A stretch of 43,911 bases of DNA from Paracoccaceae bacterium (GTDB lineage: Bacteria > Pseudomonadota > Alphaproteobacteria > Rhizobiales > Stappiaceae): contig JABXHV010000072.1 in the NCBI GenBank assembly GCA_013373445.1, forward strand, positions 1 through 43,911. Direction: 5' to 3'. The notes under the pieces are model-generated. The model was not told the origin of the DNA and made no database searches. It saw only the letters and a list, made by a program, of their open reading frames with translations. The translations under genes were made by a program, and so were the position numbers. Positions 15,797 through 25,229 of this stretch are shown in pieces; the stretch's first letter is position 1; every line of letters starts with the position of its first letter.

Positions 15797-16897
15797 TTAT
15801 TCAGCGGCCGCTTGCTGCTTTGCGGCAGGCAAAGTGCCCTGCAAATAGGCCCATTGTGGGCGTCTGAACAGGAACCAGCCAATATTTGTCCGGTTGATCA
15901 TCCAGAAGAGAATCATTGGAGAAATGACCGCGATTGTGGTCACGATAAAGGACATCGTGCCCGTATCCAGCAGGTTTAGCTTGAGCAGGATCTGGCGGGT
16001 CACTCCCATTGGGAAGAAGAAGGCCAGATAGATCACGATCGAGTTAGCGCCAAACGTCGTCAGGAAGTTCAAGATACCTGCACGCACCAACAATGTACTG
16101 GTCACGATGATCGCACCGGCACCCGCAACACCAAGCACTAGTCCGATGCCTGGTTTGCCAGCAAGATCCATATGCACCAGCGTCCCGTTGATCACGGCCC
16201 AGATGCCGAGATAGGCAAGTCCGGCGAGCACGTTGTCACGGAACAGGTCCGAGAGCTTGAAGATTTGCGTCGCAAAAATATAGCCGATGTAAAAGAACAC
16301 GAAGCGGGCGCAGAATTCTTCCAAAAGATACCAGCTGGTTTCAATCGGAAAGATATTCAAAAGCGCCGCGATGCCGAGAATAAGTTGCCAGGGCACCTTC
16401 GCATCGTGAGCGAGTTTGCAAACAACAAAGAAGATCGGCAGCATATAGATGAACCAGAGCGTTCCAAGTGGCACAACAAAGCTGAGGGCATAGAACTCAA
16501 GCACGCCAAACCAGCCCATATCTTCTGCGAAGATCGGTGCTTTGACGATCATCTGTATCGTCATCCAGAGAACGTAGAAATAGGCGAAGTGAACAACCTT
16601 TCGGTCGAGATACAGTCTCCAGTCGCGATTGATGACGTTGGCCAGAAACAGGCCGGAAATCAAAAAGAAATCTGGCATTCTGAACGGCTTGGCAAACTCG
16701 ACGATCGGGTGCATCCACCCAAGATCGCCCGTGCTCTTCTCCGTTCCCAAAACAGAATGCATCATGACAACGAAAATGATGCAGATACCCTTTGCGGTAT
16801 CAACCCAGTCTACGCGTTTTGACACTTGCTCACCCACTATCCCTGGCCAGTCTTCGTGACCGGCATTCTCAGGCTGTCGGTGACGCAAGATCACCAT
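15797..16897 (-). CDS. Acyltransferase-3 family integral membrane protein
   Basis: About 366 aa with roughly ten hydrophobic helices. The N-terminal RVDWVDTAKGICIIFVVMMHS block, with the conserved His, and the FRMPDFFLISGLFLA segment place it in the acyltransferase 3 family. Members O-acylate extracytoplasmic glycans or other surface molecules; the acceptor cannot be inferred here. Start is uncertain: the frame opens at TTG/ATG 16900/16897, but a GTG at 16825, preceded by GGTGAG, would begin directly at SKRVDWVDTAKG, which looks like the family N-terminus. The C-terminus is Ala/Gln-rich (KQQAAAE). No glycan-synthesis genes lie nearby. Confidence 0.85.
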   Translation of the reverse strand: MVILRHRQPENAGHEDWPGIVGEQVSKRVDWVDTAKGICIIFVVMMHSVLGTEKSTGDLGWMHPIVEFAKPFRMPDFFLISGLFLANVINRDWRLYLDRKVVHFAYFYVLWMTIQMIVKAPIFAEDMGWFGVLEFYALSFVVPLGTLWFIYMLPIFFVVCKLAHDAKVPWQLILGIAALLNIFPIETSWYLLEEFCARFVFFYIGYIFATQIFKLSDLFRDNVLAGLAYLGIWAVINGTLVHMDLAGKPGIGLVLGVAGAGAIIVTSTLLVRAGILNFLTTFGANSIVIYLAFFFPMGVTRQILLKLNLLDTGTMSFIVTTIAVISPMILFWMINRTNIGWFLFRRPQWAYLQGTLPAAKQQAAAE

Positions 16898-16946
16898 CAA
16901 CCTGTTTGATTGCTGGTGAGATTACTCAACAAAGTTGAATTTGAGG

Positions 16947-17432
16947 TTACCTTCGGTCAGATTTTTGATCGATTTGCCGCTGAGCACCTTCATGCGAGCC
17001 GTCCCCCGACCCGTCGGTGCGGGACCATTCGTCTTCATCCAGGTCGACAAAATCATCTCTACGGGGGGTTGTCACAGTGACATTTGCCCGAGACAGAATG
17101 AAACGTGCCAGTTGACCGCGCACTGGTGGCAGGAACAGCAGAAGGCCGATGGTATCTGTTACAAAGCCCGGAATAAGGAGAAAAACAGCAGCGACCACAA
17201 TCAGAGCGCCGTTCATGATATCCTCTTCCGGACGTTTGCCGGCGTTGATATCGCGCTGCATGCGCATAACTAGGGAAAGCCCTTGTTGCCGCAGCATGAC
17301 GGTTCCTGCAAAGGCCGTCAGAACGGTCAGCAGAATAGTTGGAACAGCGCCAATCACACTGCCCGCCTGAATGAAGACGGCAATTTCAATCAGCGGGAGG
17401 CAGATGATTAAGGCGATTACGTAAAGTGCCAC
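16947..17432 (-). CDS. fxsA: FxsA family inner-membrane protein
   Basis: 161-aa FxsA-family protein; in E. coli FxsA overproduction relieves F-plasmid exclusion of phage T7, but its normal role is unclear. The N-terminal helices ALYVIALIICLPLIEIAVFIQAG and VPTILLTVLTAFAGTVML, the RDINAGKRPEEDIMNGALIVVAAVFLLIPGFVTD block and GLLLFLPPVR are diagnostic. A polar acidic tail (from about 120) is cytosolic. It is divergent from timA across 246 bp. Confidence 0.93.
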   Translation of the reverse strand: MALYVIALIICLPLIEIAVFIQAGSVIGAVPTILLTVLTAFAGTVMLRQQGLSLVMRMQRDINAGKRPEEDIMNGALIVVAAVFLLIPGFVTDTIGLLLFLPPVRGQLARFILSRANVTVTTPRRDDFVDLDEDEWSRTDGSGDGSHEGAQRQIDQKSDRR

Positions 17433-17678
17433 GTATTTTCCGTTCGTTAGCTGGTGTCTTGTATCATTTTCTCAAGGCTCTATTTAATCATAGATGACAG
17501 GGATTACGAGGGGGGTAAGTCTTCTCCTTATACAGATGTCCAGATTCCGCTCTTGCCCTTGCTGCCTGATGCTGGTTCAAGGGGAGGATAAAGAGTAACA
17601 GGCGCGCACTGTGCGGACATTTAAATGGTGATGAGCTTGATGCTTTTTCAATATGCGCTGGAGAACCGGTAAAAAGAG

Positions 17679-18413
17679 ATGAACGAGATTTTCGACGTCT
17701 ACAATCTGATCCTCATTGGCTTGGCTGTTTTCATTCTTTTCAAGTTGCGATCCGTTCTGGGAAAACGCACTGGAAATGAACGCCCGCCGTTTGATCCCTA
17801 CAGTAAACCTGAAAAGAGCGACGAAAAGCCTAGCGCGCCGGTAAACACCGATGCTCAAAGTGGTGACAACGTTATCCCTTTGCCGGGGCAGGAAGTGCCA
17901 CAGTCGAAAGATGACGGGTCAGACAAGGACGGTGCGATTGACACCGTAGCGCCAACCGGCTCCGCCTTGAATGAAGCTTTGCGCCAGATCCTGTCGGTTG
18001 ATCGCAGCTTTGAACCGGGACCTTTCGTCGAAGGCGCACGCTCGGCCTATGAGATGATCGTCACCGCATTCGCAGACGGAGACCGCAAGACACTGAAGTC
18101 CTTGCTCGCCAAGGACGTCTACGAAGGCTTTGTGAGCGCAATCGATGAGCGCGAAAAGCGCGGCGAAACGGTTGAGACCACCTTCGTCGGCATCGACAAG
18201 GCAGAGATCGTTGAAGCGGCGCTGAAGGACGGCCAGGCTCAGGTCACCGTAAAAATTCAAAGCCAGCTGATTTCTGCCACCAAGGACAAAGATGGCGAAG
18301 TCGTTGATGGCGATCTGAGCAAGATCGACGAAGTGGTCGATATCTGGACGTTTGCCCGCGATATCAACTCGCGTGATCCGAACTGGAAACTGATCGGAAC
18401 AGAAGCAGCCTGA
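17679..18413 (+). CDS. Tim44/TimA-like domain protein, membrane-anchored
   Basis: 244 aa. One N-terminal transmembrane helix (about 8-24, NLILIGLAVFILFKLRSVLG), an acidic disordered linker (about 30-95) and a C-terminal Tim44-like domain (about 105-242, from ILSVDRSFEPGPFVEGARSAYEMIV). This resembles the bacterial TimA described in alphaproteobacteria, homologous to the mitochondrial import component Tim44. Its role is probably at the inner membrane in protein or envelope processes; the precise function is unsettled. ATG at 17679 follows AAAAAGAG. Its stop TGA overlaps the ATG of mltA by one base, so it heads a four-gene operon (timA-mltA-smr-xre). Confidence 0.9.
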   Translation: MNEIFDVYNLILIGLAVFILFKLRSVLGKRTGNERPPFDPYSKPEKSDEKPSAPVNTDAQSGDNVIPLPGQEVPQSKDDGSDKDGAIDTVAPTGSALNEALRQILSVDRSFEPGPFVEGARSAYEMIVTAFADGDRKTLKSLLAKDVYEGFVSAIDEREKRGETVETTFVGIDKAEIVEAALKDGQAQVTVKIQSQLISATKDKDGEVVDGDLSKIDEVVDIWTFARDINSRDPNWKLIGTEAA

Positions 18414-19615
18414 TGGTTGAACGACCCGCCAAACGCCGCCTGTCGGGGTGGCGGGTCGTCTATGCTCTCGCCATGGGAGCGGTTTTTCTGAACTTCGGCA
18501 CGAACAAGGTCTGTGCGGCAATGCTGACTGATTTGTACATCAGGACGAGTTTCGCCGAGATGGACCAGTGGACTTCAGATGATCACAAGGCCGCCTTGTC
18601 GGCCTTTTTGCGTTTTTGCGATGGCAATCATCTCCTGAGAACCGGGCCTTTCAAACTCGGTGCAAAGGACCGCAAGGCGCTGTGCCAAAAGGCCGAAGTG
18701 GCTTCGGAGGCATCCGCCGATTCTGCGCGCGCGTTTTTTGAAACAGAATTTGTTCCGTTCGAGATTGCCAGGAACGGCTTTGTGACTGGATATTTTGAAC
18801 CGGAACTCGGCGCGTCCAGAGTGAAGAGCGAGCGCCATTTCTGGCCATTGCGACGTGCACCGCAGGGACTGTCGACTGTAAAGCCCGGTAACCGGCCAAA
18901 GGGCTGGCCGTCTGAGTTGTCCTATGGACGCATGACGAAGGCCGGATTGCGCCCCTTGCCCAACCGGGCTGAAATCATGGCCGGTGCGCTTGATGACGAA
19001 GATCTGGAGTTCGTCTATCTCGAAGATCCGATCGATGCCTTTTTTATTCATGTGCAAGGTTCAGCGCGTCTGAAATTAGCCGAGGGCGGCGCAATGCGCG
19101 TCGGCTTCGCTGGCAAATCGGGACATCCCTATACGTCGATTGCAAAGCGTCTGGTTGAGCGCGGTGAAGGCACGCCCGATCAGCTCACGATGTCCGGCTT
19201 GAGAAAGTGGCTGAGCGACAATCCGGACAAGCGCGACGAACTGTTTGCTCAAAACCAGTCCTACATATTCTTCCGTGAGATCGAAGACGCTGATCCTGAA
19301 AAGGGACCTATTGGCGCCGCTGGGCTGCCGCTCGTTCCAGGCCGCAGCATTGCAGTTGATCTGGCGCAGCTTTCTTTGGGGCTCCCGCTTTTTGTGGCCG
19401 CTGATCTTGCGGGTGTGGATGGTTTCAACGCGGATGCCCGTTTGATGATCGCTGATGACACGGGCTCGGCTATCAAGGGCCCGGCCCGCGGGGATCTGTT
19501 TATTGGGTCAGGCGAACATGCAGGAAAAATAGCCGGAGAAATTCGGCATAGGGCTAAGATGACCGTTCTCATTCCGAACGCTCTTGCGGGAGCTCTGCAG
19601 GACAGGAACGGATAG
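18413..19615 (+). CDS. mltA: MltA membrane-bound lytic murein transglycosylase A
   Basis: Cleaves glycan strands to 1,6-anhydro-muropeptides during wall turnover in the periplasm. 400 aa. The N-terminus is a signal-like segment (basic RPAKRRLSGWR, then a hydrophobic core, VCAAM near residue 33) without a clear lipobox. The MltA domain shows VTGYFEPELGASR, YLEDPIDAFFIHVQGSARLKL and the C-terminal 3D domain with the catalytic-type aspartates in MIADDTGSAIKGPARGDLFIG. Translation is coupled to timA (TGATG) and to smr, whose GTG follows the stop directly. Confidence 0.94.
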   Translation: MVERPAKRRLSGWRVVYALAMGAVFLNFGTNKVCAAMLTDLYIRTSFAEMDQWTSDDHKAALSAFLRFCDGNHLLRTGPFKLGAKDRKALCQKAEVASEASADSARAFFETEFVPFEIARNGFVTGYFEPELGASRVKSERHFWPLRRAPQGLSTVKPGNRPKGWPSELSYGRMTKAGLRPLPNRAEIMAGALDDEDLEFVYLEDPIDAFFIHVQGSARLKLAEGGAMRVGFAGKSGHPYTSIAKRLVERGEGTPDQLTMSGLRKWLSDNPDKRDELFAQNQSYIFFREIEDADPEKGPIGAAGLPLVPGRSIAVDLAQLSLGLPLFVAADLAGVDGFNADARLMIADDTGSAIKGPARGDLFIGSGEHAGKIAGEIRHRAKMTVLIPNALAGALQDRNG

Positions 19616-20188
19616 GTGGCAGGTTCACGCAAGAAGAAACGGGGGCAACTGAGCCCCGAGGACAAGGAGCTTTGGACAAAGGTTACAAAGACTTTGACGC
19701 CATTGCATCCAAAAGTATCCGTTGAAACGGATGATGAAGTCTTCAGTGCGTTGATTGATGCGGAAGCGCCCCAGCCCAAGCCGTCAAAAAAGCCGGAAAC
19801 CGCGATCCGTGTTCAACCCAGTCATCCAAAAGTGGCGGCCGTACCGCCGCTTCACAAGTTGGAGCATCGGCATCGCAAGAAAGTCGTTCGGGGGGTAAAG
19901 CCAATCGATGCGCGGATCGACTTGCACGGATTGACCCAGGCACAAGCCCACAGTCGTTTGAGCGGGTTTTTGTTCCAGGCCCAGGCATCCGGCGCTAAAC
20001 TGGTTCTTGTCATCACAGGTAAGGGAAGCGGATCCGGTCCTCACGGGGAAATTGGAATCTTGCGTCGTACTGTGCCTCAATGGCTGTCCTTGCCAGAAAT
20101 GCGCTCTGTGGTTATTGGCTATGAAGAAGCGCATGGATCTCATGGTGGCGCTGGCGCTCTTTATGTCCGCATTCGCAAGAAAAGGTGA
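19616..20188 (+). CDS. Smr domain protein (MutS2-type endonuclease domain)
   Basis: 190-aa protein with a basic, disordered N-terminal half and a C-terminal Smr domain (about 95-188). The domain carries RIDLHGLTQAQAHSRL (the DLHG motif), VLVITGKGSGSG (the GKG motif) and GGAGALYVRIRKKR at the end. Stand-alone Smr proteins are putative nucleases acting on branched DNA or on RNA in ribosome rescue; the specific role of this alphaproteobacterial version is not known. The GTG start at 19616 is immediately after the mltA stop. It is followed after 4 bp by the HTH gene. Confidence 0.92.
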   Translation: MAGSRKKKRGQLSPEDKELWTKVTKTLTPLHPKVSVETDDEVFSALIDAEAPQPKPSKKPETAIRVQPSHPKVAAVPPLHKLEHRHRKKVVRGVKPIDARIDLHGLTQAQAHSRLSGFLFQAQASGAKLVLVITGKGSGSGPHGEIGILRRTVPQWLSLPEMRSVVIGYEEAHGSHGGAGALYVRIRKKR

Positions 20189-20192
20189 TCAT

Positions 20193-20564
20193 TTGACCCC
20201 TCTTGGAGCCAAGATACGCGAGCTACGTCAAAAACGTGGTGTTTCCTTGAAGGAAATGGCAGCGGCGTTGTCAGTTTCCAGCGCGTATTTGTCGGCGTTG
20301 GAGCATGGCAAGCGCGGCAAACCCACATGGTTCCTGGTTCAACGTATCATCACTTATTTCAACGTTATCTGGGATGAGGCTGAAGAGATTCAGCGTCTTG
20401 CCGAATTGTCCGACCCGAAAGTGTCAATTGATACCTCCGGCCTTGATCCCAAGGCCACCGAACTTGCCAACCGTATGGCGACGACCATCGACGGATTGTC
20501 GCGTGACTCACTCGATCATCTTTTGCATCAATTGCGCACTGTCGCCGCAAAGGATGGAGTTTAG
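20193..20564 (+). CDS. XRE-family HTH transcriptional regulator
   Basis: 123-aa DNA-binding protein. The N-terminal HTH_XRE domain (about 3-60) reads KIRELRQKRGVSLKEMAAAL followed by SVSSAYLSALEHGKRGKPTW, with a helical C-terminal extension (LDPKATELANRM and a Leu-rich end). The start chosen is TTG at 20193, five bases after the smr stop, with AAGGTGA upstream; an ATG further 5' would force a long overlap with smr in another frame. Fourth gene of the timA-mltA-smr-xre operon. Regulated targets are unknown. Confidence 0.88.
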   Translation: MTPLGAKIRELRQKRGVSLKEMAAALSVSSAYLSALEHGKRGKPTWFLVQRIITYFNVIWDEAEEIQRLAELSDPKVSIDTSGLDPKATELANRMATTIDGLSRDSLDHLLHQLRTVAAKDGV

Positions 20565-20661
20565 CCGTCTTTACGGGCCATTAGCCCGGGCTTGCTATGC
20601 TTGTGCAAACAGGTCATGGGTCTGTTTGTGTCCCAATTAACCCTGAAGTTAGTTCTACCAG

Positions 20662-23490
20662 ATGAAATTGACAGCCGAAGACCTTGCAGGTCTGATTGAT
20701 TCCGAAGCTCTGCGTCACCGCCTCACAGCCTTGACAAAGCCTTTTGACGGTGATGGGTCCGATCTGAAGATCCGGTCAGAGGTCTTGAGTATTCTGAAAG
20801 AAACGATGTCTTCGGGTCGAGAGCTGGCGGAAACGCGCCTGAACGAAGACGGGAGTGGCCTCAAGTGCGCCGGACGCCTGTCTTATCTGCAAGATGAAAT
20901 CATCCGCGTTATCTACGACTTCGCATACTATCATGTCTATCGGACGCAGAACCCGTCTGCAGCAGAGCGCATGTCCGTTGTTGCCGTTGGCGGCTATGGC
21001 CGTGGCACCCTTGCGCCTGGCTCCGATGTCGATCTGTTGTTTTTGCTGCCCTACAAGCAAACCCCATGGGGCGAACAGGTCGTTGAATACATTCTCTACA
21101 TGCTTTGGGATCTGGGTCTGAAGGTCGGACATGCGACCCGCAGTGTTGAAGAATGTGTGCGCTTGTCTCACCAGGACATGACCATCCGCACGGCTATCCT
21201 CGAAGCACGCCATATTTGGGGCGACAAGGCGCTGTTTGACGACCTGATCCAGCGTTTTGCGGATGAAGTGGTTGCCGGAACAAGTTCTGAATTCATTGCT
21301 GCCAAGCTCAAGGAGCGCGATGAGCGCCACAAGCGCCAAGGCGCAACGCGCTATCTCGTTGAGCCCAACATCAAGGAAGGCAAGGGGGGGCTGCGCGACC
21401 TGAACACCTTGTTCTGGATCGCAAAGTATCACTATCAGGTGTCCCGCCAGGCCGATTTGGTCAAGAAGGGTGTACTTTCGCGCGCTGAATATAAGCGCTT
21501 CGTAAAAAGCGAAGACTTCCTGTGGGCCGTTCGCTGCCACATGCATTTCATGACAAACCGGCCCGAAGAACGACTGTCTTTTGATTTCCAGCGCGAGATC
21601 GCCATGCGTCTCAGCTATACTCAACATCCGGGTATGAAGGACGTCGAGCGCTTCATGAAGCACTACTTCCTTGTCGCCAAGGATGTTGGAGATCTGACCC
21701 GGATCTTGTGCTCTGCGCTGGAAAGCCAGCATGTCAAATCCACGCAGGGTCGTGGCCATGTGTTTGGGGACTTCATGTCCCGTTTGCGTGCTGGAAAAAG
21801 CGCCAGTTCAGCCGCGCCGGTTAGAAATCTGCCAGGCTTCGAGCTTGAAAATAACCGCCTGAAAGCCAAGAGCGATCAGGTATTTGTTGACGATCCAATC
21901 AATCTACTGCGCGTGTTCCATGTTGTGAACCGTGAAAACTATCGACTCCATCCGGAATTGATGAAGCTCATCCGTCGATCCTTGAAGCTGATCGGTGCGA
22001 AATTGCGCAAGGATCCGGAAGCCAATCGTCTGTTTCTGGCTATTCTGAGCAGTCACAATTCGCCGGAAGACACACTTCGAACAATGAATGAAGCCGGTGT
22101 TCTCGGGCGCTTTGTGCCTGAGTTCGGTAAAGTCGTCGCGATGATGCAGTTCAACATGTACCATCACTACACCGTTGATGAGCATCTGATCCGCTCGATG
22201 GGTGTGTTGGCAGAAATCGAACGCGGCGATTCTGGTGAAAATCATCCCCTGGCAACAGATCTGATCCGCACGCTCCAAAATCGCAAGGTGCTCTATGTTG
22301 CGATGTTCCTGCATGACATTGCAAAAGGACGCCCCGAGGATCACTCTGTTGGCGGAGCACGTATTGCACGCAAGTTGTGTCCGCGTTTTGGACTGACCAC
22401 GGCGGAAACCGATACGGTTGCCTGGTTGATTGAGCATCACCTCGACATGAGCACAGTGGCCCAGTCGCGCGATCTGTCGGATCGTAAGACGATCACAGAT
22501 TTTGCTCACATGGTTCAGTCGATGGAACGGCTCAAATTGCTCCTGATCCTGACGGTTGCTGATATCCGGGCAGTTGGACCGGGCGTGTTCAACGGCTGGA
22601 AAGGCCAGCTTCTGCGCACCCTCTACTATGAAACGGAACCGCATTTGACGGGCGGCCACACGAAGGCGTCGCACAATCAGGCCGTTGCCAAGGCCCAAAG
22701 TGATCTGCTTGAAAAACTGGGGCATTGGACCGAGGAAGAGCGCGAGGAGTATGTCTCGCGTCACTACCGACCGTACTGGTTGCGCATCGATCCCGATGCC
22801 GCCTTGGCTCATGCGGAGCTTATTCATTCGGCGGACAAGTCCGGAAAGCAGCTCGCTTGCTCAGTGAAAACTCACGACTTTGAAGGTGTTACCGAGGTCG
22901 TTGTGCGCGCGCCGGATCACCCTCGGCTGTTGTCAGTCATCGCTGGTTCCTGTTTTGTCGCCGGAGCCAATATCGTCGATGCGCAAATTGATACCACGAC
23001 CGATGGTTTTGCTCTGGATACGATTTTTGTCGGCCGCAAGTTCCCTGATGATGCGGATGAAATTCGGCGCGGCGAACGGGTCGTTGAACTGATTGGCAAG
23101 GCCCTGCGTGATGAGCCGGATATTTTGGAGCGCGATGTCAAGAAGGCACCGATCAAGAGCCGCGTGAAAGCCTTCAAGGTCGTCGCCGAGGCTCTGGTCA
23201 ACAATTCCTGGTCGGATGAATACACAGTCGTTGAAGTGTCAGGACGTGACCGCCCTGGGCTGCTGTATGATTTGACATTGTGTATCGCTGCCTTGAACCT
23301 GAATATTGCGTCAGCGCATATTTCAACGTTTGGCGAGCGCGTCGTTGATGTTTTCTATGTTACTGACCTGACTGGCCATAAAATATCCAACGTAGGCCGT
23401 CAGGAGATCATTCGGGATCGCCTGGTGGCGGCTGTTGACGGCAGCGTGGAACTCAGTGCCGCAGCGCCAATCGCCCGCAAAGGCATTTAG
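20662..23490 (+). CDS. glnD: GlnD, bifunctional PII uridylyltransferase / uridylyl-removing enzyme
   Basis: Primary glutamine sensor: uridylylates PII (GlnB/GlnK) when glutamine is low and de-uridylylates it when high. 942 aa. The nucleotidyltransferase domain has GGYGRGTLAPGSDVDLLF (110-127), with Asp122 and Asp124 as metal ligands. GlnD linker motifs follow (LVEPNIKEGKGGLRDLNT). An HD phosphohydrolase domain carries His551-Asp552 (FLHDIAKGRPEDHS). Two ACT domains lie at about 745-815 and 855-930 (RDRPGLLYDLT). All catalytic motifs are intact. It is 60 bp ahead of murJ and may be co-transcribed with it. Confidence 0.96.
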   Translation: MKLTAEDLAGLIDSEALRHRLTALTKPFDGDGSDLKIRSEVLSILKETMSSGRELAETRLNEDGSGLKCAGRLSYLQDEIIRVIYDFAYYHVYRTQNPSAAERMSVVAVGGYGRGTLAPGSDVDLLFLLPYKQTPWGEQVVEYILYMLWDLGLKVGHATRSVEECVRLSHQDMTIRTAILEARHIWGDKALFDDLIQRFADEVVAGTSSEFIAAKLKERDERHKRQGATRYLVEPNIKEGKGGLRDLNTLFWIAKYHYQVSRQADLVKKGVLSRAEYKRFVKSEDFLWAVRCHMHFMTNRPEERLSFDFQREIAMRLSYTQHPGMKDVERFMKHYFLVAKDVGDLTRILCSALESQHVKSTQGRGHVFGDFMSRLRAGKSASSAAPVRNLPGFELENNRLKAKSDQVFVDDPINLLRVFHVVNRENYRLHPELMKLIRRSLKLIGAKLRKDPEANRLFLAILSSHNSPEDTLRTMNEAGVLGRFVPEFGKVVAMMQFNMYHHYTVDEHLIRSMGVLAEIERGDSGENHPLATDLIRTLQNRKVLYVAMFLHDIAKGRPEDHSVGGARIARKLCPRFGLTTAETDTVAWLIEHHLDMSTVAQSRDLSDRKTITDFAHMVQSMERLKLLLILTVADIRAVGPGVFNGWKGQLLRTLYYETEPHLTGGHTKASHNQAVAKAQSDLLEKLGHWTEEEREEYVSRHYRPYWLRIDPDAALAHAELIHSADKSGKQLACSVKTHDFEGVTEVVVRAPDHPRLLSVIAGSCFVAGANIVDAQIDTTTDGFALDTIFVGRKFPDDADEIRRGERVVELIGKALRDEPDILERDVKKAPIKSRVKAFKVVAEALVNNSWSDEYTVVEVSGRDRPGLLYDLTLCIAALNLNIASAHISTFGERVVDVFYVTDLTGHKISNVGRQEIIRDRLVAAVDGSVELSAAAPIARKGI

Positions 23491-23550
23491 TGAGTGAACC
23501 CAGGCAGGCAACTCCGTATTCGGAATGGCCAGCGTTTTTGAGATAAAGAT

Positions 23551-25113
23551 ATGAGCCTGCTGAGGAATTTTGCCACTGTCGGTGGCGCGACCATGGCCAG
23601 TCGCGTTCTGGGGTTTGTGCGCGACATGCTTTTGGCGGCGGTGGCCGGAACGGGCATCGTTGGCGATGCTTGGGCCGTTGCCTTTCGCCTGCCCAACCTC
23701 TTTCGTAGGCTTTTTGCAGAAGGTGCGTTCAACTCCGCGTTCATTCCGTTGTTCGGCCGCGCGGTCGAAGAACAGGAAGACGCTGGAGCACGCAAGGTTG
23801 CCGGTGAAATCGGCTCGGTCCTGTTTGTCTCGCTGCTGATCGTGACGGCCCTGGCGCAAATTCTGATGCCATTCGTTGTCTGGGCACTTGCCCCCGGCTA
23901 TGCGGCGGATGCGGTGAAGTTTGATCTGACTGTGGTCATGTCCCGCATTGCCTTTCCCTACTTGATCTTCATGTCTTTACTGGCCTTCGTCGGCGGTATT
24001 CTGAACACCTACCATCGGTTTGCAGCTGCCGCCTTTGCGCCGGTCATGTTGAACATCGTCATGAGTATCGTCCTGGGCATCATTCTGGTGATGGGCCTCG
24101 AGGGTGAGCGCGCCATCGGCAACACACTGGCCATCGGTTGCGTTGTGGCGGGTGTGGTCCAGCTCGCAGTTGTGCTGTGGGACCTGAAACGCCTTGGCTT
24201 TTCCATTCCGATCCAGCGTCCACGCTTGACCCCGGCTGTCAAACGGCTGGTCGTACTCGGTGTTCCCGGCGTCATCGCGGGCGGTGTCACGCAGATCAAC
24301 ATCACGGTTGGGACGATCATCGGGTCGTTCCAGGAAGGCGCCAATTCGCTGCTCTATTACGCAGACCGCCTCTACCAGCTGCCGCTTGGTGTTATTGGTA
24401 TCGCCATCGGCGTGGTTCTTCTGCCTAGTTTGACCCGGCAACTGCGTTCCGGTGATACGGCAGGCTATCAGTCGAGCTTGAACAATGCGCTTGAATTTGC
24501 GCTGGTTCTGACGCTTCCGGCTGCAATTGCGCTGGCAATCGTGCCGCATGAAATCGTCTCAGTTCTGTTCGAACGCGGAAAGTTTGATGCTGTTTCTGTC
24601 GATGGAACGGCCGCAGCGCTTGCTGCTTATGCATTCGGTCTGCCGGCTTTCGTGCTCAACAAGGTGTTTTCGCCAGGCTTTTTCGCCAGAGAAGATACCA
24701 AGAGCCCAATGCAGTTCGCGACCATCGGCATGATCGTCAATGTCGCCTTGTCGATTGCATTCTTTCCCTTCCTGCAACATGTCGGGATTGCCCTTGCCTC
24801 AACGATTGCAGGATGGATCAACACCGGTCTGTTGGTTGTTGTGCTGTGGCGCCGTGGGCATTTTGCACCTGATTTGAAGGTTTTGCGGCGTTTGACATTC
24901 GTCTTACTGGCAAGCACCTTGATGGGGGTCGTCGTACACTTCGCCTCAATTCTGATGGCACCTTATCTGTCAGATGGCTGGCTGTTGACCCGCGTGGTCG
25001 CGCTGGGCGGCTTGGTCCTCATAGGCATGTTGGCCTTCGGTCTGTTTGCGCAGATAACGGGGGGCACGGATTTTATGCGGCACATGAGAGCATTGAAGCG
25101 CCGGGGACAGTAG
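23551..25113 (+). CDS. murJ: MurJ lipid II flippase
   Basis: Polytopic MOP-superfamily transporter (about 14 transmembrane helices, 520 aa) that flips lipid II to the periplasmic face for peptidoglycan assembly. Family landmarks are RVLGFVRDMLLAA (about 14-26), NLFRRLFAEGAFNSAFIPLF (about 49-68, holding conserved Arg and Glu residues) and the central ADRLYQLPLGVIGIAIGVVLLPSL block. ATG at 23551 follows GAGATAAAGAT. It works with the class A PBP elsewhere in this window. Confidence 0.95.
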   Translation: MSLLRNFATVGGATMASRVLGFVRDMLLAAVAGTGIVGDAWAVAFRLPNLFRRLFAEGAFNSAFIPLFGRAVEEQEDAGARKVAGEIGSVLFVSLLIVTALAQILMPFVVWALAPGYAADAVKFDLTVVMSRIAFPYLIFMSLLAFVGGILNTYHRFAAAAFAPVMLNIVMSIVLGIILVMGLEGERAIGNTLAIGCVVAGVVQLAVVLWDLKRLGFSIPIQRPRLTPAVKRLVVLGVPGVIAGGVTQINITVGTIIGSFQEGANSLLYYADRLYQLPLGVIGIAIGVVLLPSLTRQLRSGDTAGYQSSLNNALEFALVLTLPAAIALAIVPHEIVSVLFERGKFDAVSVDGTAAALAAYAFGLPAFVLNKVFSPGFFAREDTKSPMQFATIGMIVNVALSIAFFPFLQHVGIALASTIAGWINTGLLVVVLWRRGHFAPDLKVLRRLTFVLLASTLMGVVVHFASILMAPYLSDGWLLTRVVALGGLVLIGMLAFGLFAQITGGTDFMRHMRALKRRGQ

Positions 25114-25195
25114 TCCGGCCGCCTTTTATTGATTGTCTGCTTGCAGGAAGCGCCGCCGATGTTTTAAGACCGGCGGGTTCACAATCCCAAGACCC

Positions 25196-25228
25196 ATTCC
25201 AACCGGTGTCTTGCATATAGGAAACTAT
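25196..25228 (+). other. trpS leader stretch that reads like a second TrpS HIGH motif
   Basis: In a frame different from trpS, bases 25199-25228 encode [10 protein letters not shown]; the true TrpS signature a few codons into the gene is [10 protein letters not shown]. The stretch overlaps the trpS ribosome-binding site (AGGA, 25219-25222). Nucleotide identity to the true motif is only about 17 of 27 over the shared codons, so recent duplication is not shown. Confidence 0.4.
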
Positions 25229-25229
25229 C

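Noticed and set aside
17433-17678. Search for secB or a small gene between fxsA and timA
   Set aside because: The 246-bp divergent gap shows no frame with a start, ribosome site and family-like sequence; it is treated as a promoter region.
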